The notes under the pieces were generated by a model. That model did no database searches. It worked only from the letters and a program-made list of their open reading frames with translations, and was not told the DNA's origin. 64,000 nucleotides of DNA, taken from assembly GCF_030409685.1 (NCBI RefSeq), contig NZ_JAUFQJ010000001.1, forward strand, positions 62,001-126,000, read 5' to 3'. This DNA comes from Ferruginibacter paludis (GTDB taxonomy: Bacteria; Bacteroidota; Bacteroidia; Chitinophagales; Chitinophagaceae). The position numbers and the translations under genes were made by a program. Shown here in pieces: positions 34,128-43,819 of the stretch; within the stretch, counting starts at the first letter, position 1, and each line of letters begins with the position of its first letter.

Positions 34128-35183
34128 TCAACGGGGGCAGGTTGTTTCATTCAGCGCCGGGCCAGCAGGAGGATTTACAGAGGGCAAGTCGCCCTCTCCG
34201 TGTTGCTTTAATACTGCTCCCGGCGGGTATCCGAACTTTTTTTTGAACTCCCTGCTGAAGTGGGAAAAGTAATCGTAACCGACGGCAAGGGCCACTTCCT
34301 GTACCTGTTTGTTTTGCAGGGATAGCAAGCGGTGGGCCAGGTCAAGGCGCTCATCGCGGATAAATTCCGGCACCGTTTTGCCGAATAATTTTTTAAACTC
34401 CCGCGTAAGGGTTTTGGGCGTGATGGGAAAGAGCCGGGTGATTTCTTTTAGTCTGCCCGGGCTGCCAGTGCCTGTATTGGCCAGGATATATTCCCTTACA
34501 GCGAAGGCTGTTTGCTCGTGGGTTTGAAAATGCGGGTGCAATGCCCTGTCTTTTAATTGCTGATTGTAAAAAGACAGTAGTTTGAGGATGTAACTGCGCA
34601 GCACCAGGTCAAGCGCAGCGCCCTGTTTGGTGCATCTTTCCATACTTTTAATGATGCGCAATACTGCCTTCGGAAAATAAAATGGTTCGCTGACAAAGCC
34701 ATTCAAAGCATTTGTTGCCAGCAGGTGTAAAACTGCCTGTACATCCGGATGTTCAAGTGCCATGCTGTTTAAATATGCGGGGGGAGGGAGCAGGCATAGC
34801 AGGTGATATTCTCCGGCGGGCCATGTCAGCGGATATTGTCCCGCGGGCAGATAAAAAGCCGAATAGGTTCCTGCAAGGGCATTGGTCATTTTGCCTGCCA
34901 AACTTTGTTCACCGGGATTGCCCTGCAGTAAAAATACAAATCCCGCCAAAGCTGCTGGCGCCTGTAAAAAAGCGGCATCGCTATCGTACAGGAAAAAGGA
35001 GAGGAGTTCGATCCAGTAATCCGCGCCGTTGAAAGCCTGTGAAAGCAGGCTGCCGGCAGTGCCTTCACATACAGCGGCATTGGCAAAAGGAATTCGGTAG
35101 AGGTAGTTGCCGGCCACCTGCGTTTTCTGCTGCCTCCCAGCCTGGTCTTCGTGTTGCAGCATGATATGAAGTGGCTTTTCCAT
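34128..35183 (-). CDS. AraC-family transcription regulator
   Basis: A 351-residue regulator. The C-terminal AraC DNA-binding domain (about 230-335) has both helix-turn-helix units: RLKEITRLFPITPKTLTREF and VQEVALAVGYDYFSHFSREF, then KKKFGYPPGAVLKQ. The N-terminal 220 residues form a ligand or protein-sensing part with no recognised family. It is preceded by a second, shorter AraC gene only six bases away, so the two are co-transcribed. Targets are unknown; the redox and Sus genes to the left are candidates. Confidence 0.85.
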   Translation of the reverse strand: MEKPLHIMLQHEDQAGRQQKTQVAGNYLYRIPFANAAVCEGTAGSLLSQAFNGADYWIELLSFFLYDSDAAFLQAPAALAGFVFLLQGNPGEQSLAGKMTNALAGTYSAFYLPAGQYPLTWPAGEYHLLCLLPPPAYLNSMALEHPDVQAVLHLLATNALNGFVSEPFYFPKAVLRIIKSMERCTKQGAALDLVLRSYILKLLSFYNQQLKDRALHPHFQTHEQTAFAVREYILANTGTGSPGRLKEITRLFPITPKTLTREFKKLFGKTVPEFIRDERLDLAHRLLSLQNKQVQEVALAVGYDYFSHFSREFKKKFGYPPGAVLKQHGEGDLPSVNPPAGPALNETTCPR

Positions 35184-35189
35184 TTAATG

Positions 35190-35558
35190 TTATTGTGCAT
35201 TTTTTCGGATATCACCCGGTTTTTGGCCATAATATTTGTGGAAAGAGGTAACGAAGCCGGAGAGCGTTTCATAACCGCATTGCTCTGCTATGGAAGCTTC
35301 TTTGTGATTTGTTTCCGTAATCAGTTTCAGCGCACGTTCCATTCTTATGCTTAGCAGATACTGGTATACCGAGGTTTTAAAAATTGCTTTAAACCCCTTC
35401 TTAAGTGTATATTCGTTGGTACCGGCCTGCCTTGCCAGGCTTTTTAATGCCAGGTGAAAACTGATGTCAGCTGTCATCAGATCCCTAGCCTGATACACGG
35501 CTTTAATGACAGAAGGCGGGTGTTTTTCAGGAGCATGGATAGAAGCAACTGTTTTCAT
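35190..35558 (-). CDS. Short AraC-family DNA-binding protein
   Basis: About 122 residues from MKTVASIHAPEK; this ATG is preferred over one 66 bases upstream because the extra residues are not part of the domain. It is nearly all AraC HTH: ALKSLARQAGTNEYTLKKGF and ASIAEQCGYETLSGFVTSFH, then KYYGQKPGDIRK. It lacks a sensing domain and is encoded just upstream of a full-size AraC regulator. Confidence 0.8.
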   Translation of the reverse strand: MKTVASIHAPEKHPPSVIKAVYQARDLMTADISFHLALKSLARQAGTNEYTLKKGFKAIFKTSVYQYLLSIRMERALKLITETNHKEASIAEQCGYETLSGFVTSFHKYYGQKPGDIRKNAQ

Positions 35559-35736
35559 AAAAAGTAATTTAAGTTGGCTAATTTTTGTGTTTGCTATTTT
35601 GGAGAACACCCTCAATGCAGGCATTCCTTTCTAAGCATACATATCCTAAAAACTGATTTTAAAACGATGGCTAAGCATTTCTGGGTTTTTTTTCAAAAGG
35701 ATATTTGAAAGTGTAGCGTAAATAACAGCCGTTTCA

Positions 35737-35973
35737 TCAAAAGGAAATCTTTTTGTAAAAAGCAATCAGTTGCAGGGACAAAACCGGACGGGCGTGGACA
35801 ATAGTATGATTGTGAAGGTCTGTCAGCACCTCAACATAAAAGTCAGGCAGCTTATATACAATCAGGTATTTATTTTCGATGGCGGCAGAACAAACATATC
35901 TGCCGCAGCAGCACAATAACTGCACCCGTCCCTGTAAAGAGAACCGGCAATATTCTCCTCTCGTTATTTTCAT
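35737..35973 (-). CDS. Small conserved-type protein of unknown function
   Basis: A 78-residue protein. It has alternating strands (GEYCRFSLQGRVQLLCCCGR, YLIVYKLPDFYVEVLTDLHN) and ends LSLQLIAFYKKISF. Short proteins with a YxLxxFYVEV pattern are common in Chitinophagaceae genomes as isolated genes, but no function is known to me. Coding is supported by this pattern only. Confidence 0.5.
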   Translation of the reverse strand: MKITRGEYCRFSLQGRVQLLCCCGRYVCSAAIENKYLIVYKLPDFYVEVLTDLHNHTIVHARPVLSLQLIAFYKKISF

Positions 35974-36049
35974 GCGATAAACATATTTGCAATAACACCC
36001 AAGACAATTAGAATGTCAGGACATAAGAGACGTTTGCCACCACTTTATG

Positions 36050-38488
36050 TTAACCATTCCCCTGCACCGAAACTGCAGCCAGCACCGCCGCCGGATAGCT
36101 GTCTTTTAAATGCACATAAGCGAACGTGGCAGCAGGTTTTGCCCCCAGTTTCTGTTTTTCAACAGAAGCCGAAAATCCCAGCAGGAGACGCTGCTTGTCC
36201 AGTTTTTTTGCCCTCAGTACCACCTGGTACAAAGCCTGCCGGTAAATGCCAAAGCGTTCATTGCGGGTATAATCCAGGCCGATGATCATCGGGATATAAC
36301 TCTCTTTTGCCAGGCAACTGAAAACAACGCAGCAGGGTTTGTCAGCTGCAACAGTTCCATTGTTTAATGTAAGCTGCAGCATTTCCCAGTGTTCGTTCTT
36401 TGCCAGTTGCTTAAATAATTTAAGGGGTAAAGGAAATGTATTCAGCTCCAGGCTTTTTTGCTGCACATTCAGGTAGAGCTGGTACCAGTGGTCAATTTCC
36501 TCTTCCCAATCTGAGATATGAATGACTTCCACCTTAAAATGACCCGCATGGCGCAATACTTTTTTCCGCAAATGATTGCGTCCGTTTGCGGAAAGTGAGT
36601 TGTAAAATTCCTGCGGGGTGTTCCAGTGAAGAGACTCTATTGAGTGGCAATCAGGCATATTGATTTTAAAAAAGCCATTGTCCACCATCAGGTTATCAAA
36701 ATCCCTATCTGTGTCCTGGAAATCTCTGAAAACAATTTGACTGGCCTGGTGAAGCTCCTGCAAAGAATATATTTTTTCGAAAATAAGCTGAAGGGCATCT
36801 TTCCATAAGGGGGCATTTTTATTGATAAAAAGATGCTGCCCTTCAGTGAGCAGGGAGCCGCTGCAGATGATTTTGCCTGTCAGGTAATAGTGGTTTGTTT
36901 TTCTTTGCAGCTCGATTTTTCCGGATACTTCCCGGGGTGAGAGCATGTCGTCTTTGCACAAGGCTGTTGTTAAAAAAGTAGCTGTTACTACATTTCCCTG
37001 AAGATCTTTCACCAGCAGATAGTCAAACTCCCAGTTGTCCTCCGGTAATTCATTCTCTGTAAAAGCGGTTTCCAGCAGGTTGAGACCCTCCCAGTCAAAA
37101 GTTCCCCGGCCCTCAAACATCCTGTTCCATTCGCTTTTAGGAACATCCTGTATGCTCGTATAATGCTGCAGCTGAAGATCCAGTGTTTGCCGGATAACAC
37201 TTGCAACGGATTTGTTTAACTGCATCTCCTCGGGCACAGGCACTTTAAAGGCTTTGTAAATTTCAGAAAGCCGGCTATTTTCTTCCTGCATGGCAATGGG
37301 AAACAGACTTGCCAGGGTGGCGATCATTTTTTCAATATCAGCAAATGTATGGAGCCGTGTAATGGTAAAACGGATACCGGTTTGTTTCATGGGTACAGTT
37401 GGAAAAATACCAAGGTTTACGTAAAATCCGGCATCCAGCATTTTTTTAACCAGGTTATGGCCCAGTTTGGGCAGGCTTACCCCTACAAAAAATATGGCAG
37501 CGCCGGCTTCTGATATTACCGGTAAATTGTATTTTTCGAGCATCATTCTTGCAAACTGGATATTATCCCGCAGTTGTGCCTGTATAGCAGAGATCTCCGT
37601 GCTCAGGTGTATCCTGGCTGAAGCAACAGCAGCCCCCAAGGCTGCCGGTTGCATTGGGCCTGAACTAAGCAGCGGGCCTCCCACGGTGCCTACTTTTCTG
37701 GCCAATTCTTTATCAGCAAATACCAATACGCCGCCGCCGCAGGCAAAGGCTTTGTTTAACGAAGTTGCCATTACCATCCGGGGATGTATGTTATGCCTGC
37801 TCAGCAAAAACCCCCTGCCGTTTTTTCCATGTATACTCATGCCGTGGGCATCATCGGCATAGTACCGCAATTCCGGATACCGGTCCAGTAAAGCATATAT
37901 TTCGTCTACCGGGCTGCTATCGCCAAACATTGAATAAATGCCATCAGCCATGTACCAGATTTTCTTGTGTTTTCCGCGAAGCACAGCAATCCGTTCTTCC
38001 AGTAAATCCATGCGGTTATGCCGCAGGAGCTCAATATGAACTCCTCTGGCTTTGACCAGCTGTACGGCTGTTTGTACGGAATTGTGTACCTGCTGATCAA
38101 GAATGACTGCATCCGTATCTTCAATCAGTACGGGTATAGCGGCGATATGTCCCAGCGTGGTAGTGGGGGTTATGACACACCATGCATCAAAAATGTGCTC
38201 CAGCAATGTCTGCAGCTCTTTGTACAATCCCAGGGAAACATAGGCACGGGATTCAGAAAACTGGGTTCCATAGTTATCAATGGCTTTTTTCGCCCCCTCT
38301 TTTATTCTCGGATCAAATTCCAGTCCGAGATAGCTGCAGGAACCGAAATTTAAAACCGGTTTTCCGTTCAGCAGAATGCGGATGCCGTTAAATGGCTCAT
38401 TGCCGGTGTACAGGTGTAAAATACCTTTTTCAACCCCATAGCTTACTATCTGGTCAACAGTGGTGTAAAATGAATGGTGCTTGCTCAT
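36050..38488 (-). CDS. Alpha-oxoamine synthase fused to an N-acyltransferase-like domain
   Basis: About 812 residues from MSKHHSFYTTVDQIV (an ATG 12 bases upstream is also possible). Residues 1-410 are an alpha-oxoamine synthase of the BioF/Kbl/SPT type: NFGSCSYLGLEFDP, YADDAHGMSIHGKNGRG and the PLP lysine in MATSLNKAFACGGG near 245. Residues 440-810 look like a GNAT/peptidoglycan-bridge-type acyltransferase (FEGRGTFDWEGLNLLETAF, NGRNHLRKKVLRHAGHFKVE). The first half condenses an amino acid with an acyl-thioester, and the second could acylate the product amine. That suggests a sphingoid, sulfonolipid or similar amino-lipid product. The fusion suggests substrate channelling. It stands alone. 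Confidence 0.8.
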   Translation of the reverse strand: MSKHHSFYTTVDQIVSYGVEKGILHLYTGNEPFNGIRILLNGKPVLNFGSCSYLGLEFDPRIKEGAKKAIDNYGTQFSESRAYVSLGLYKELQTLLEHIFDAWCVITPTTTLGHIAAIPVLIEDTDAVILDQQVHNSVQTAVQLVKARGVHIELLRHNRMDLLEERIAVLRGKHKKIWYMADGIYSMFGDSSPVDEIYALLDRYPELRYYADDAHGMSIHGKNGRGFLLSRHNIHPRMVMATSLNKAFACGGGVLVFADKELARKVGTVGGPLLSSGPMQPAALGAAVASARIHLSTEISAIQAQLRDNIQFARMMLEKYNLPVISEAGAAIFFVGVSLPKLGHNLVKKMLDAGFYVNLGIFPTVPMKQTGIRFTITRLHTFADIEKMIATLASLFPIAMQEENSRLSEIYKAFKVPVPEEMQLNKSVASVIRQTLDLQLQHYTSIQDVPKSEWNRMFEGRGTFDWEGLNLLETAFTENELPEDNWEFDYLLVKDLQGNVVTATFLTTALCKDDMLSPREVSGKIELQRKTNHYYLTGKIICSGSLLTEGQHLFINKNAPLWKDALQLIFEKIYSLQELHQASQIVFRDFQDTDRDFDNLMVDNGFFKINMPDCHSIESLHWNTPQEFYNSLSANGRNHLRKKVLRHAGHFKVEVIHISDWEEEIDHWYQLYLNVQQKSLELNTFPLPLKLFKQLAKNEHWEMLQLTLNNGTVAADKPCCVVFSCLAKESYIPMIIGLDYTRNERFGIYRQALYQVVLRAKKLDKQRLLLGFSASVEKQKLGAKPAATFAYVHLKDSYPAAVLAAVSVQGNG

Positions 38489-38651
38489 AGATTGTTTCAT
38501 TTTTTGATGAAGAAAAAATTTCATCAAACTTGAAATTTTTGATCCTCATAAATAACCCATGAAATACTGATTTTTTTATTTGCCTGATATAGCATTTGCG
38601 TAGGTATAAAGACGGATTTTTTTTTTGAAATAATGCTGTTAACTTTAAGGA

Positions 38652-39026
38652 ATGGAGCTCGATACACCCTATGTACACCTCTGCATGAAAGACAATATCC
38701 TGGTAGGGACTTATAAGAAGGATCTGCATATTGATCTGGCTGTTGCAAAGCAAATTGTCCGTACCCGTTTGTCTTTCACCGGCGGAAGAAAAGTACCCTC
38801 CCTCATTCTTAGCGGAGGTGTAGTGAGTATAGATAAACCGGCGAGGGAATATTTTTCTTCTGATGAAGGTATACAGGGGCTCTCGGCCTGCGCCATCATT
38901 GTTCATACAGAGTTCAGCAATTTCCTGGGTAATTTTTTTCTCTCGGTTACCAAAACCAAAATACCTGTAAAGCAGTTCGCTGATGTTTCCCGTGCCGAAA
39001 AGTGGTTACAAAAATTCATTGTTTAA
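38652..39026 (+). CDS. DUF7793-like (STAS/SpoIIAA-like) protein
   Basis: A 124-residue protein: TPYVHLCMKDNILVGTYKKD, LHIDLAVAKQIVRTRL, then SLILSGGVVSIDKPAREYFS and a C-terminal AEKWLQKFIV helix. This layout suits the SpoIIAA/STAS-like DUF7793 group of Bacteroidota. It precedes a histidine kinase gene by 16 bases, so it is likely a small partner in that signalling operon. Confidence 0.65.
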   Translation: MELDTPYVHLCMKDNILVGTYKKDLHIDLAVAKQIVRTRLSFTGGRKVPSLILSGGVVSIDKPAREYFSSDEGIQGLSACAIIVHTEFSNFLGNFFLSVTKTKIPVKQFADVSRAEKWLQKFIV

Positions 39027-39042
39027 AACACAAATCCTTTTC

Positions 39043-40194
39043 ATGGATAAGCGTCTCAAAGAAATCAGTACCAGGTTAAGCGAATATTCCGCAGGAAAAT
39101 TTGATAACAATATACCGCTGTCTCCCCGCCTGGATGAAGTGGATGCCATCATCAACGGCATTAATATGCTTGGAGAAGAGTTAAAAGCTGTAACCATTTC
39201 CCGCGACTATTTTACCAATATTTTTAATTCGGTATCGGACATGGTTTTTATTTTAAACAACAAGGGCGTTATCGCAGATGCGAATACGTCTGCTGAAGCG
39301 CAGTTACAATATAAAACGGGGCAGCTGATTGGTAAATCGATCAACGACCTGCACCGCGGCACCGGGTCTTTTCTCCGGAGCATCATCCGGGAATTAAAAA
39401 AGGGCCATACGCTGATAGCTGACAGCAGCGTTTTACATTCCAGCGAAGGTGCGGCTATTCCTGTCAGTATTTCTGCAACGTACTTTAAAGAGGTACATCA
39501 GCAGCAGCCGGTTATCCTGTTAACAGCGTGCGATATAACCTATCAGAAAAAAGCGGAGGCCCTGGTCATCAGGGCCATCATTGATACACAGGAAACAGAA
39601 AGACGCAGGCTTGCAAAAGACCTGCATGACAGCCTCACCCAGCAACTGTCTGCCATTAAATTTTACATTGCTTCCATCGTCAAGTCGGTAAAAAGTGCGC
39701 GGGAAAAAAACATCCTGCTCAAATCAAATGATGCCCTTACCACGGTGATCACGGACATGAGAAATATTTGTTTCAACCTGATGCCAAAGACACTGGAGGA
39801 ATTTGGCTTGCTGCAGGCAGTGAAAGAGTTTTGCAATCATTTTCTGTATCAGAAAAAAGCAAAATTTATCATCGCACAAACCAGCCCTTTGCCGGAACTG
39901 TCCAGGGAGCTGGCTGTTGATTTGTACCGGGTCATTCAGGAATTTATCACCAATGCCATCAATCATGGAAGCGCCAATAAAATTTCCATCCGGTTTAGTT
40001 ACCTGAACGGCATATTGAAAATATTGCTGGAAGACAATGGTAAAGGATTTAACATCCATCAATCCAGCGGCGGCATGGGGCTTCAAAATGTTCAATCCAG
40101 GATAAGATCGCACAAGGGCGAATTAAATATGATAAGCAATATTGGCAAAGGCACTTGTTTTAAAATCAGCATTCCGTTAACCAAACAGCTATGA
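39043..40194 (+). CDS. PAS-domain histidine kinase (HisKA_3 type)
   Basis: About 383 residues from MDKRLKEISTRLSEYSAGKF; the ATG at 39043 fits better than one 60 bases upstream inside the previous gene. A PAS domain covers about 60-180 (NIFNSVSDMVFILNNKGVIA), then the HisKA_3 box with the phospho-histidine in RRLAKDLHDSLTQQLSAIKF near residue 200, and an HATPase with EFITNAINHG, DNGKGF and GGMGLQNVQSR. There is no membrane segment, so it senses inside the cell. Its stop overlaps the next start (ATGA), coupling it to the response regulator. Confidence 0.92.
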   Translation: MDKRLKEISTRLSEYSAGKFDNNIPLSPRLDEVDAIINGINMLGEELKAVTISRDYFTNIFNSVSDMVFILNNKGVIADANTSAEAQLQYKTGQLIGKSINDLHRGTGSFLRSIIRELKKGHTLIADSSVLHSSEGAAIPVSISATYFKEVHQQQPVILLTACDITYQKKAEALVIRAIIDTQETERRRLAKDLHDSLTQQLSAIKFYIASIVKSVKSAREKNILLKSNDALTTVITDMRNICFNLMPKTLEEFGLLQAVKEFCNHFLYQKKAKFIIAQTSPLPELSRELAVDLYRVIQEFITNAINHGSANKISIRFSYLNGILKILLEDNGKGFNIHQSSGGMGLQNVQSRIRSHKGELNMISNIGKGTCFKISIPLTKQL

Positions 40195-40862
40195 CTGCAA
40201 CAACCAATAAAAATAAACCGCTTGTACAGGTTTTAATTGTTGATGATCACAAAATGGTCAGGGACGGTTTAAAGGTAATGCTGGCATCTTTAAACAATGC
40301 CCTTTTGTTTAAAGTACAGGAAGCGGACAATGGTGCAGATGCCATTGCGAAAGTGAACCGGCAACGTTTTGATTTGCTGATACTCGATTATCAGATGCCA
40401 GGTATGTCCGGGGCAGACATCATTTACCGGATATTGCGATTTAAACCGGACATGAAAATTCTTGCCCTGAGTAACTATGATGAACTGTCCTACATTCAAA
40501 GCATGATGGATGCCGGCGCCCGGGGCTATGTACTAAAAAATATCGAGCCTGCGGAAATGCTGCGTGCGGTTAAAACGATTCTTGCCGGTGGACTTTACTA
40601 CTGCAGTGAAGTAGCGGTAAAATTAATTCATTTTACAGACGATCAGAATGCCAGGATCTGGCAGGCGGGTCAGCAGCTGACCCGCCGTGAGCGGGAAGTG
40701 TTGCGGCTTATTGCTCTTGAAATGACCAATGATGAGATTGCACATCAATTATCTGTTGCCAAGAGAACGGTTGACAGCCACCGGCAACATTTGATTCTTA
40801 AATTACGGGTGAAAAATACAGCCGGCCTGATGAAAGCTGCACTTAATTTAAATTTATGGTAA
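40191..40862 (+). CDS. NarL/FixJ-type response regulator
   Basis: A 223-residue regulator. The receiver has VLIVDDHKMVRDGLK near 14 and the phospho-aspartate in LLILDYQMPGMSG near 66; the LuxR-type HTH at the end has LTRREREVLRLIALEMTNDE and IAHQLSVAKRTVDSHRQHL. It is the partner of the overlapping HisKA_3 kinase. Target genes are unknown. Confidence 0.93.
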   Translation: MTATTNKNKPLVQVLIVDDHKMVRDGLKVMLASLNNALLFKVQEADNGADAIAKVNRQRFDLLILDYQMPGMSGADIIYRILRFKPDMKILALSNYDELSYIQSMMDAGARGYVLKNIEPAEMLRAVKTILAGGLYYCSEVAVKLIHFTDDQNARIWQAGQQLTRREREVLRLIALEMTNDEIAHQLSVAKRTVDSHRQHLILKLRVKNTAGLMKAALNLNLW

Positions 40863-40933
40863 AATGGTTAGTGGCAGTCTGCGGCGTTGGCAATTCCGTA
40901 CAGCACTCAGGCTGTTGTTGCTTAACCTGCAGT

Positions 40934-42085
40934 TTACAGTTTATTGACAATGTTTATCCATTTGAAAAGCATATCTCTTACGTTACTGGTTGTTGATTTA
41001 TCCGGCGCATGATATTTAGTTTCCAAACTCCCAAAAGAAATATCCTCTTTCTGAAGCGTAGTAAAAGTTTTGGCCGCTACCCTGAGCATAGGAGCCACCG
41101 TTCTGTTGATGATGATTTTATCAGCAACCAAGAGTTTTATTATCAATGCCAGTTTTGCTACCGATAATGAAGTATGTATTTTTCCATCGTTTATGTTGGA
41201 GTCAGGCGTTGCAATCAATGCAGCCTGCTCGGTTTGATAGAAAGAAAACTCTTCATTTAACCAGTAAATTAGCTGGTCTTTCAGACCAGGATAATTGCTA
41301 TGCAGTTCATAGTCAGGTTTTACAATTACCTGGTTCATCTCTTTCAACTTGTATTTTAAAATCCTTAGTTTGCCCTGTATGCTTTCTTCAGCGGTTATGA
41401 GCAAATCAAGTTCATTAATTAAATAAGTTGTGACATCCGGAGAATTAAAGTTGAAGCTAATTAAAATCTTCTTTAATGCAGCGGTCACAGCATCGGCTGG
41501 TAAGGTCAAATCGATTGTCAGCAATTCATCTATTATCCCTTTCATGTATTGTGATAGCGCATACGTAATCGTATTGCCTGAAATAAATTGCTCCACCGGT
41601 TGTACAATAAGCCGGATCAGCTTTTCATTCGCCGCTCTTACCTGAACAGCTGTAATAAATCTGTCGAGTTCCGGCTTTAGTTCTGTTTTAATGCCTTCCA
41701 TGTTTGTTAAAGGTAATTTCTGAAAATGGTTGAAATATTTAGCAAAATGTACCTGTATGAAACAGAGTAGTTCATTGAGACAGCTATGCAATGCTTCAAT
41801 CAAAAAAGCATGGTCATCATGTTTTGCATTGGCTTGCGGGCCTGGGTAAAGTTGATCAATCATTCTTATAAAAGTTGACTGATATTTTTCTATGATCAGC
41901 GCCAGCGCTTTTTCATCCCGGCAAGTAAATACTTCCGCCATAATTTGCATTCGTATTCTTTCTTTTTCTGCCCTGCATTCTGCCGCAAGTTCGTCGTCCG
42001 ATTTCTTTTTTATGGAAGGCATCCTCTTATCAGGGGATGCTAGTGCGGCAATGAGTTGATCAAACCTTTCGATTACGTAGTTCAT
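40934..42085 (-). CDS. RteC-like protein of unknown function
   Basis: A 383-residue mostly helical protein. The C-terminal half (about 250-383) fits the Bacteroidota RteC-like pattern: LIYWLNEEFSFYQTEQAALI, then KIHTSLSVAKLALIIKLLVA and a basic DISFGSLETKYHAP end. RteC proteins regulate excision of conjugative transposons in Bacteroides, but homologues on the chromosome are common and unstudied. No mobile-element genes are adjacent. The N-terminal half shows no known domain. Confidence 0.6.
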   Translation of the reverse strand: MNYVIERFDQLIAALASPDKRMPSIKKKSDDELAAECRAEKERIRMQIMAEVFTCRDEKALALIIEKYQSTFIRMIDQLYPGPQANAKHDDHAFLIEALHSCLNELLCFIQVHFAKYFNHFQKLPLTNMEGIKTELKPELDRFITAVQVRAANEKLIRLIVQPVEQFISGNTITYALSQYMKGIIDELLTIDLTLPADAVTAALKKILISFNFNSPDVTTYLINELDLLITAEESIQGKLRILKYKLKEMNQVIVKPDYELHSNYPGLKDQLIYWLNEEFSFYQTEQAALIATPDSNINDGKIHTSLSVAKLALIIKLLVADKIIINRTVAPMLRVAAKTFTTLQKEDISFGSLETKYHAPDKSTTSNVRDMLFKWINIVNKL

Positions 42086-42511
42086 GGAAAAGTTAATTTA
42101 AATGGATATAATTTCTGTACGTTGCAAGAAGCCACAAGACAATGATGAAATCTTGCGTCAACCAGATAGACCGTTTATTACTTCATTTTTTTAATATTAT
42201 TTTTCAAATCTATCGCAGCACTGGGTTTTAGGGTTTATCATTCGGGAATATTTTTTAATGCCTATTGGCAGGGCCATTTCATTTGTATGGTATTCAGCTG
42301 CTATAAAGAAGAAAAAAATGTGGTAAAAAACGCTTGCAATGGTACGGTTCCCTAAGGAGTGGCCAGATTGTGTGCACGGTGAATGGCCCGATATAAAACA
42401 ACACTGATTGTAGAAAGGCAAGGGGTGACGTTATCGTATATGCCAGACCGGTATTTAATTCCCGGAATGCATTGGTACGGGTGAACAGGTAAAGATTTTA
42501 TACAGTCACTT
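42086..42511. other. Spacer; no gene seen
   Basis: 426 bases between the RteC-like start and the end of fbp. The minus frame at 42197-42421 has unusual composition and no family. Nothing else stands out. Confidence 0.45.
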
Positions 42512-43525
42512 TCAGTCTGCTTTAATATACTTGTCCAACTCTTCCATCATCAGGGTACTGCCTGCAAAAAACGGTGTACGTTGATGTATTGCTGTTGGTT
42601 GAATTTCCAGTATCCGGCTTTTGCCATCTGTTGCTTTACCTCCGGCTATCTCGGTAATAAATGCAAACGGATTGCACTCATACAACAACCTCAATTTTCC
42701 TTCCGGCCTGTTAGCAATGGCAGGATACATGAAAATGCCGCCCTTAATTAAATTACGGTGCATATCACTTACCATGCTGCCGGTATAACGCTGTGTGTAG
42801 GGGCCACCCGTGGTGTCATCTTTTTGCTGACAGGCAGTAATATATTGCTGCACCCCTGGCTGAAACTGAAAGCAATTACCGTGGTTGACAGCATATATTT
42901 TTCCTGCCGGCGGGCATTGTATATCAGGGTGGCTCAGGGTAAATTCTCCAATGGAAGGATCAAGGGTAAAACCATTTACACCCCTGCGGGTGGCATATAC
43001 TAAAATGGTAGAAGACCCATAAATAACATACCCGGCTGCTATCTGTTTGATGCCCGGTTGTAAAAAATCTGCTGCAGTCACGGGTGTACCTTTGGGTGTT
43101 ATCCTCGGCAATACGGTGAAGATAGTGCCAACGGCTATATTCACATCTATATTACTGCTGCCGTCCAGCGGATCAAACAGGCACACATATTTACTGTTGT
43201 TACTGATCGCATCGTCAAATACCAGTATCTCGTCCAGCTCTTCACTGGCAATCCCTGCACAGCTGATCCCATGCCGCAGGACGCCTGCAAACTGATCGTT
43301 GGCAAATACATCCAGCTTTTTTACTGCCTCGCCCTGTATGTTTACCACACCCGCATCTCCTAAAATATCCACCAGGCCGGCTTTGTTCACTTCTCCATTT
43401 ACCCTTTTGGCCGCAAGGCCAATGCCCCTTAATAACCCGGAAAGTTCGCCGGTTGCATGGGGGAAATTGCGCAGTTGCTGAATGGTAAATTCATCCAGCG
43501 TTTGTATTTTTCTGTTGATCGGCAT
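42512..43525 (-). CDS. fbp: Class 1 fructose-1,6-bisphosphatase
   Basis: About 337 residues from the ATG at 43525; a GTG sits one codon earlier. It hydrolyses fructose 1,6-bisphosphate to fructose 6-phosphate, the committed step of gluconeogenesis. The metal-site motif is clear: CLFDPLDGSSNIDVNIAVGT near residue 120; also YVIYGSSTILVYATRRGVNG and YTQRYTGSMVSDMHRNLIKG (substrate-binding) and the end region KSRILEIQPTAIHQRTPFF. It is divergent from pckA, which encodes the other key gluconeogenic enzyme, so they likely share regulation. Confidence 0.96.
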   Translation of the reverse strand: MPINRKIQTLDEFTIQQLRNFPHATGELSGLLRGIGLAAKRVNGEVNKAGLVDILGDAGVVNIQGEAVKKLDVFANDQFAGVLRHGISCAGIASEELDEILVFDDAISNNSKYVCLFDPLDGSSNIDVNIAVGTIFTVLPRITPKGTPVTAADFLQPGIKQIAAGYVIYGSSTILVYATRRGVNGFTLDPSIGEFTLSHPDIQCPPAGKIYAVNHGNCFQFQPGVQQYITACQQKDDTTGGPYTQRYTGSMVSDMHRNLIKGGIFMYPAIANRPEGKLRLLYECNPFAFITEIAGGKATDGKSRILEIQPTAIHQRTPFFAGSTLMMEELDKYIKAD

Positions 43526-43819
43526 CACGACACGTTATTTTAAATCTGGTGCTAAAGTACCTGAATAAAAGCAGTCAAATTATTTCAGCTGCGTACGCCT
43601 TACACGATAAAAAATAAAAAAATACAGTTCTTTCAATCATTGTCGCACTTTGTTAAATCCTGTTCAAAATGTCAACGAATGCACTGAATTAATTCCTCGC
43701 AACAGGCGCAATAAAATAATTAAATACACGATTTCAAACCGGTTTTGCCAACTGCAATAAAAAAAACACCTGCTACCTTCATTATATAAATAACGATTGT
43801 TAACAAAAGCCTTCATGTG
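43526..43819. promoter_or_regulatory. Shared upstream region of fbp and pckA
   Basis: 294 bases between two divergent gluconeogenic genes. It is AT-rich with several A-tracts; ATTATATAAATAACG lies about 25 bases before pckA and could hold a -7 element. No clear operator was identified. Confidence 0.45.
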
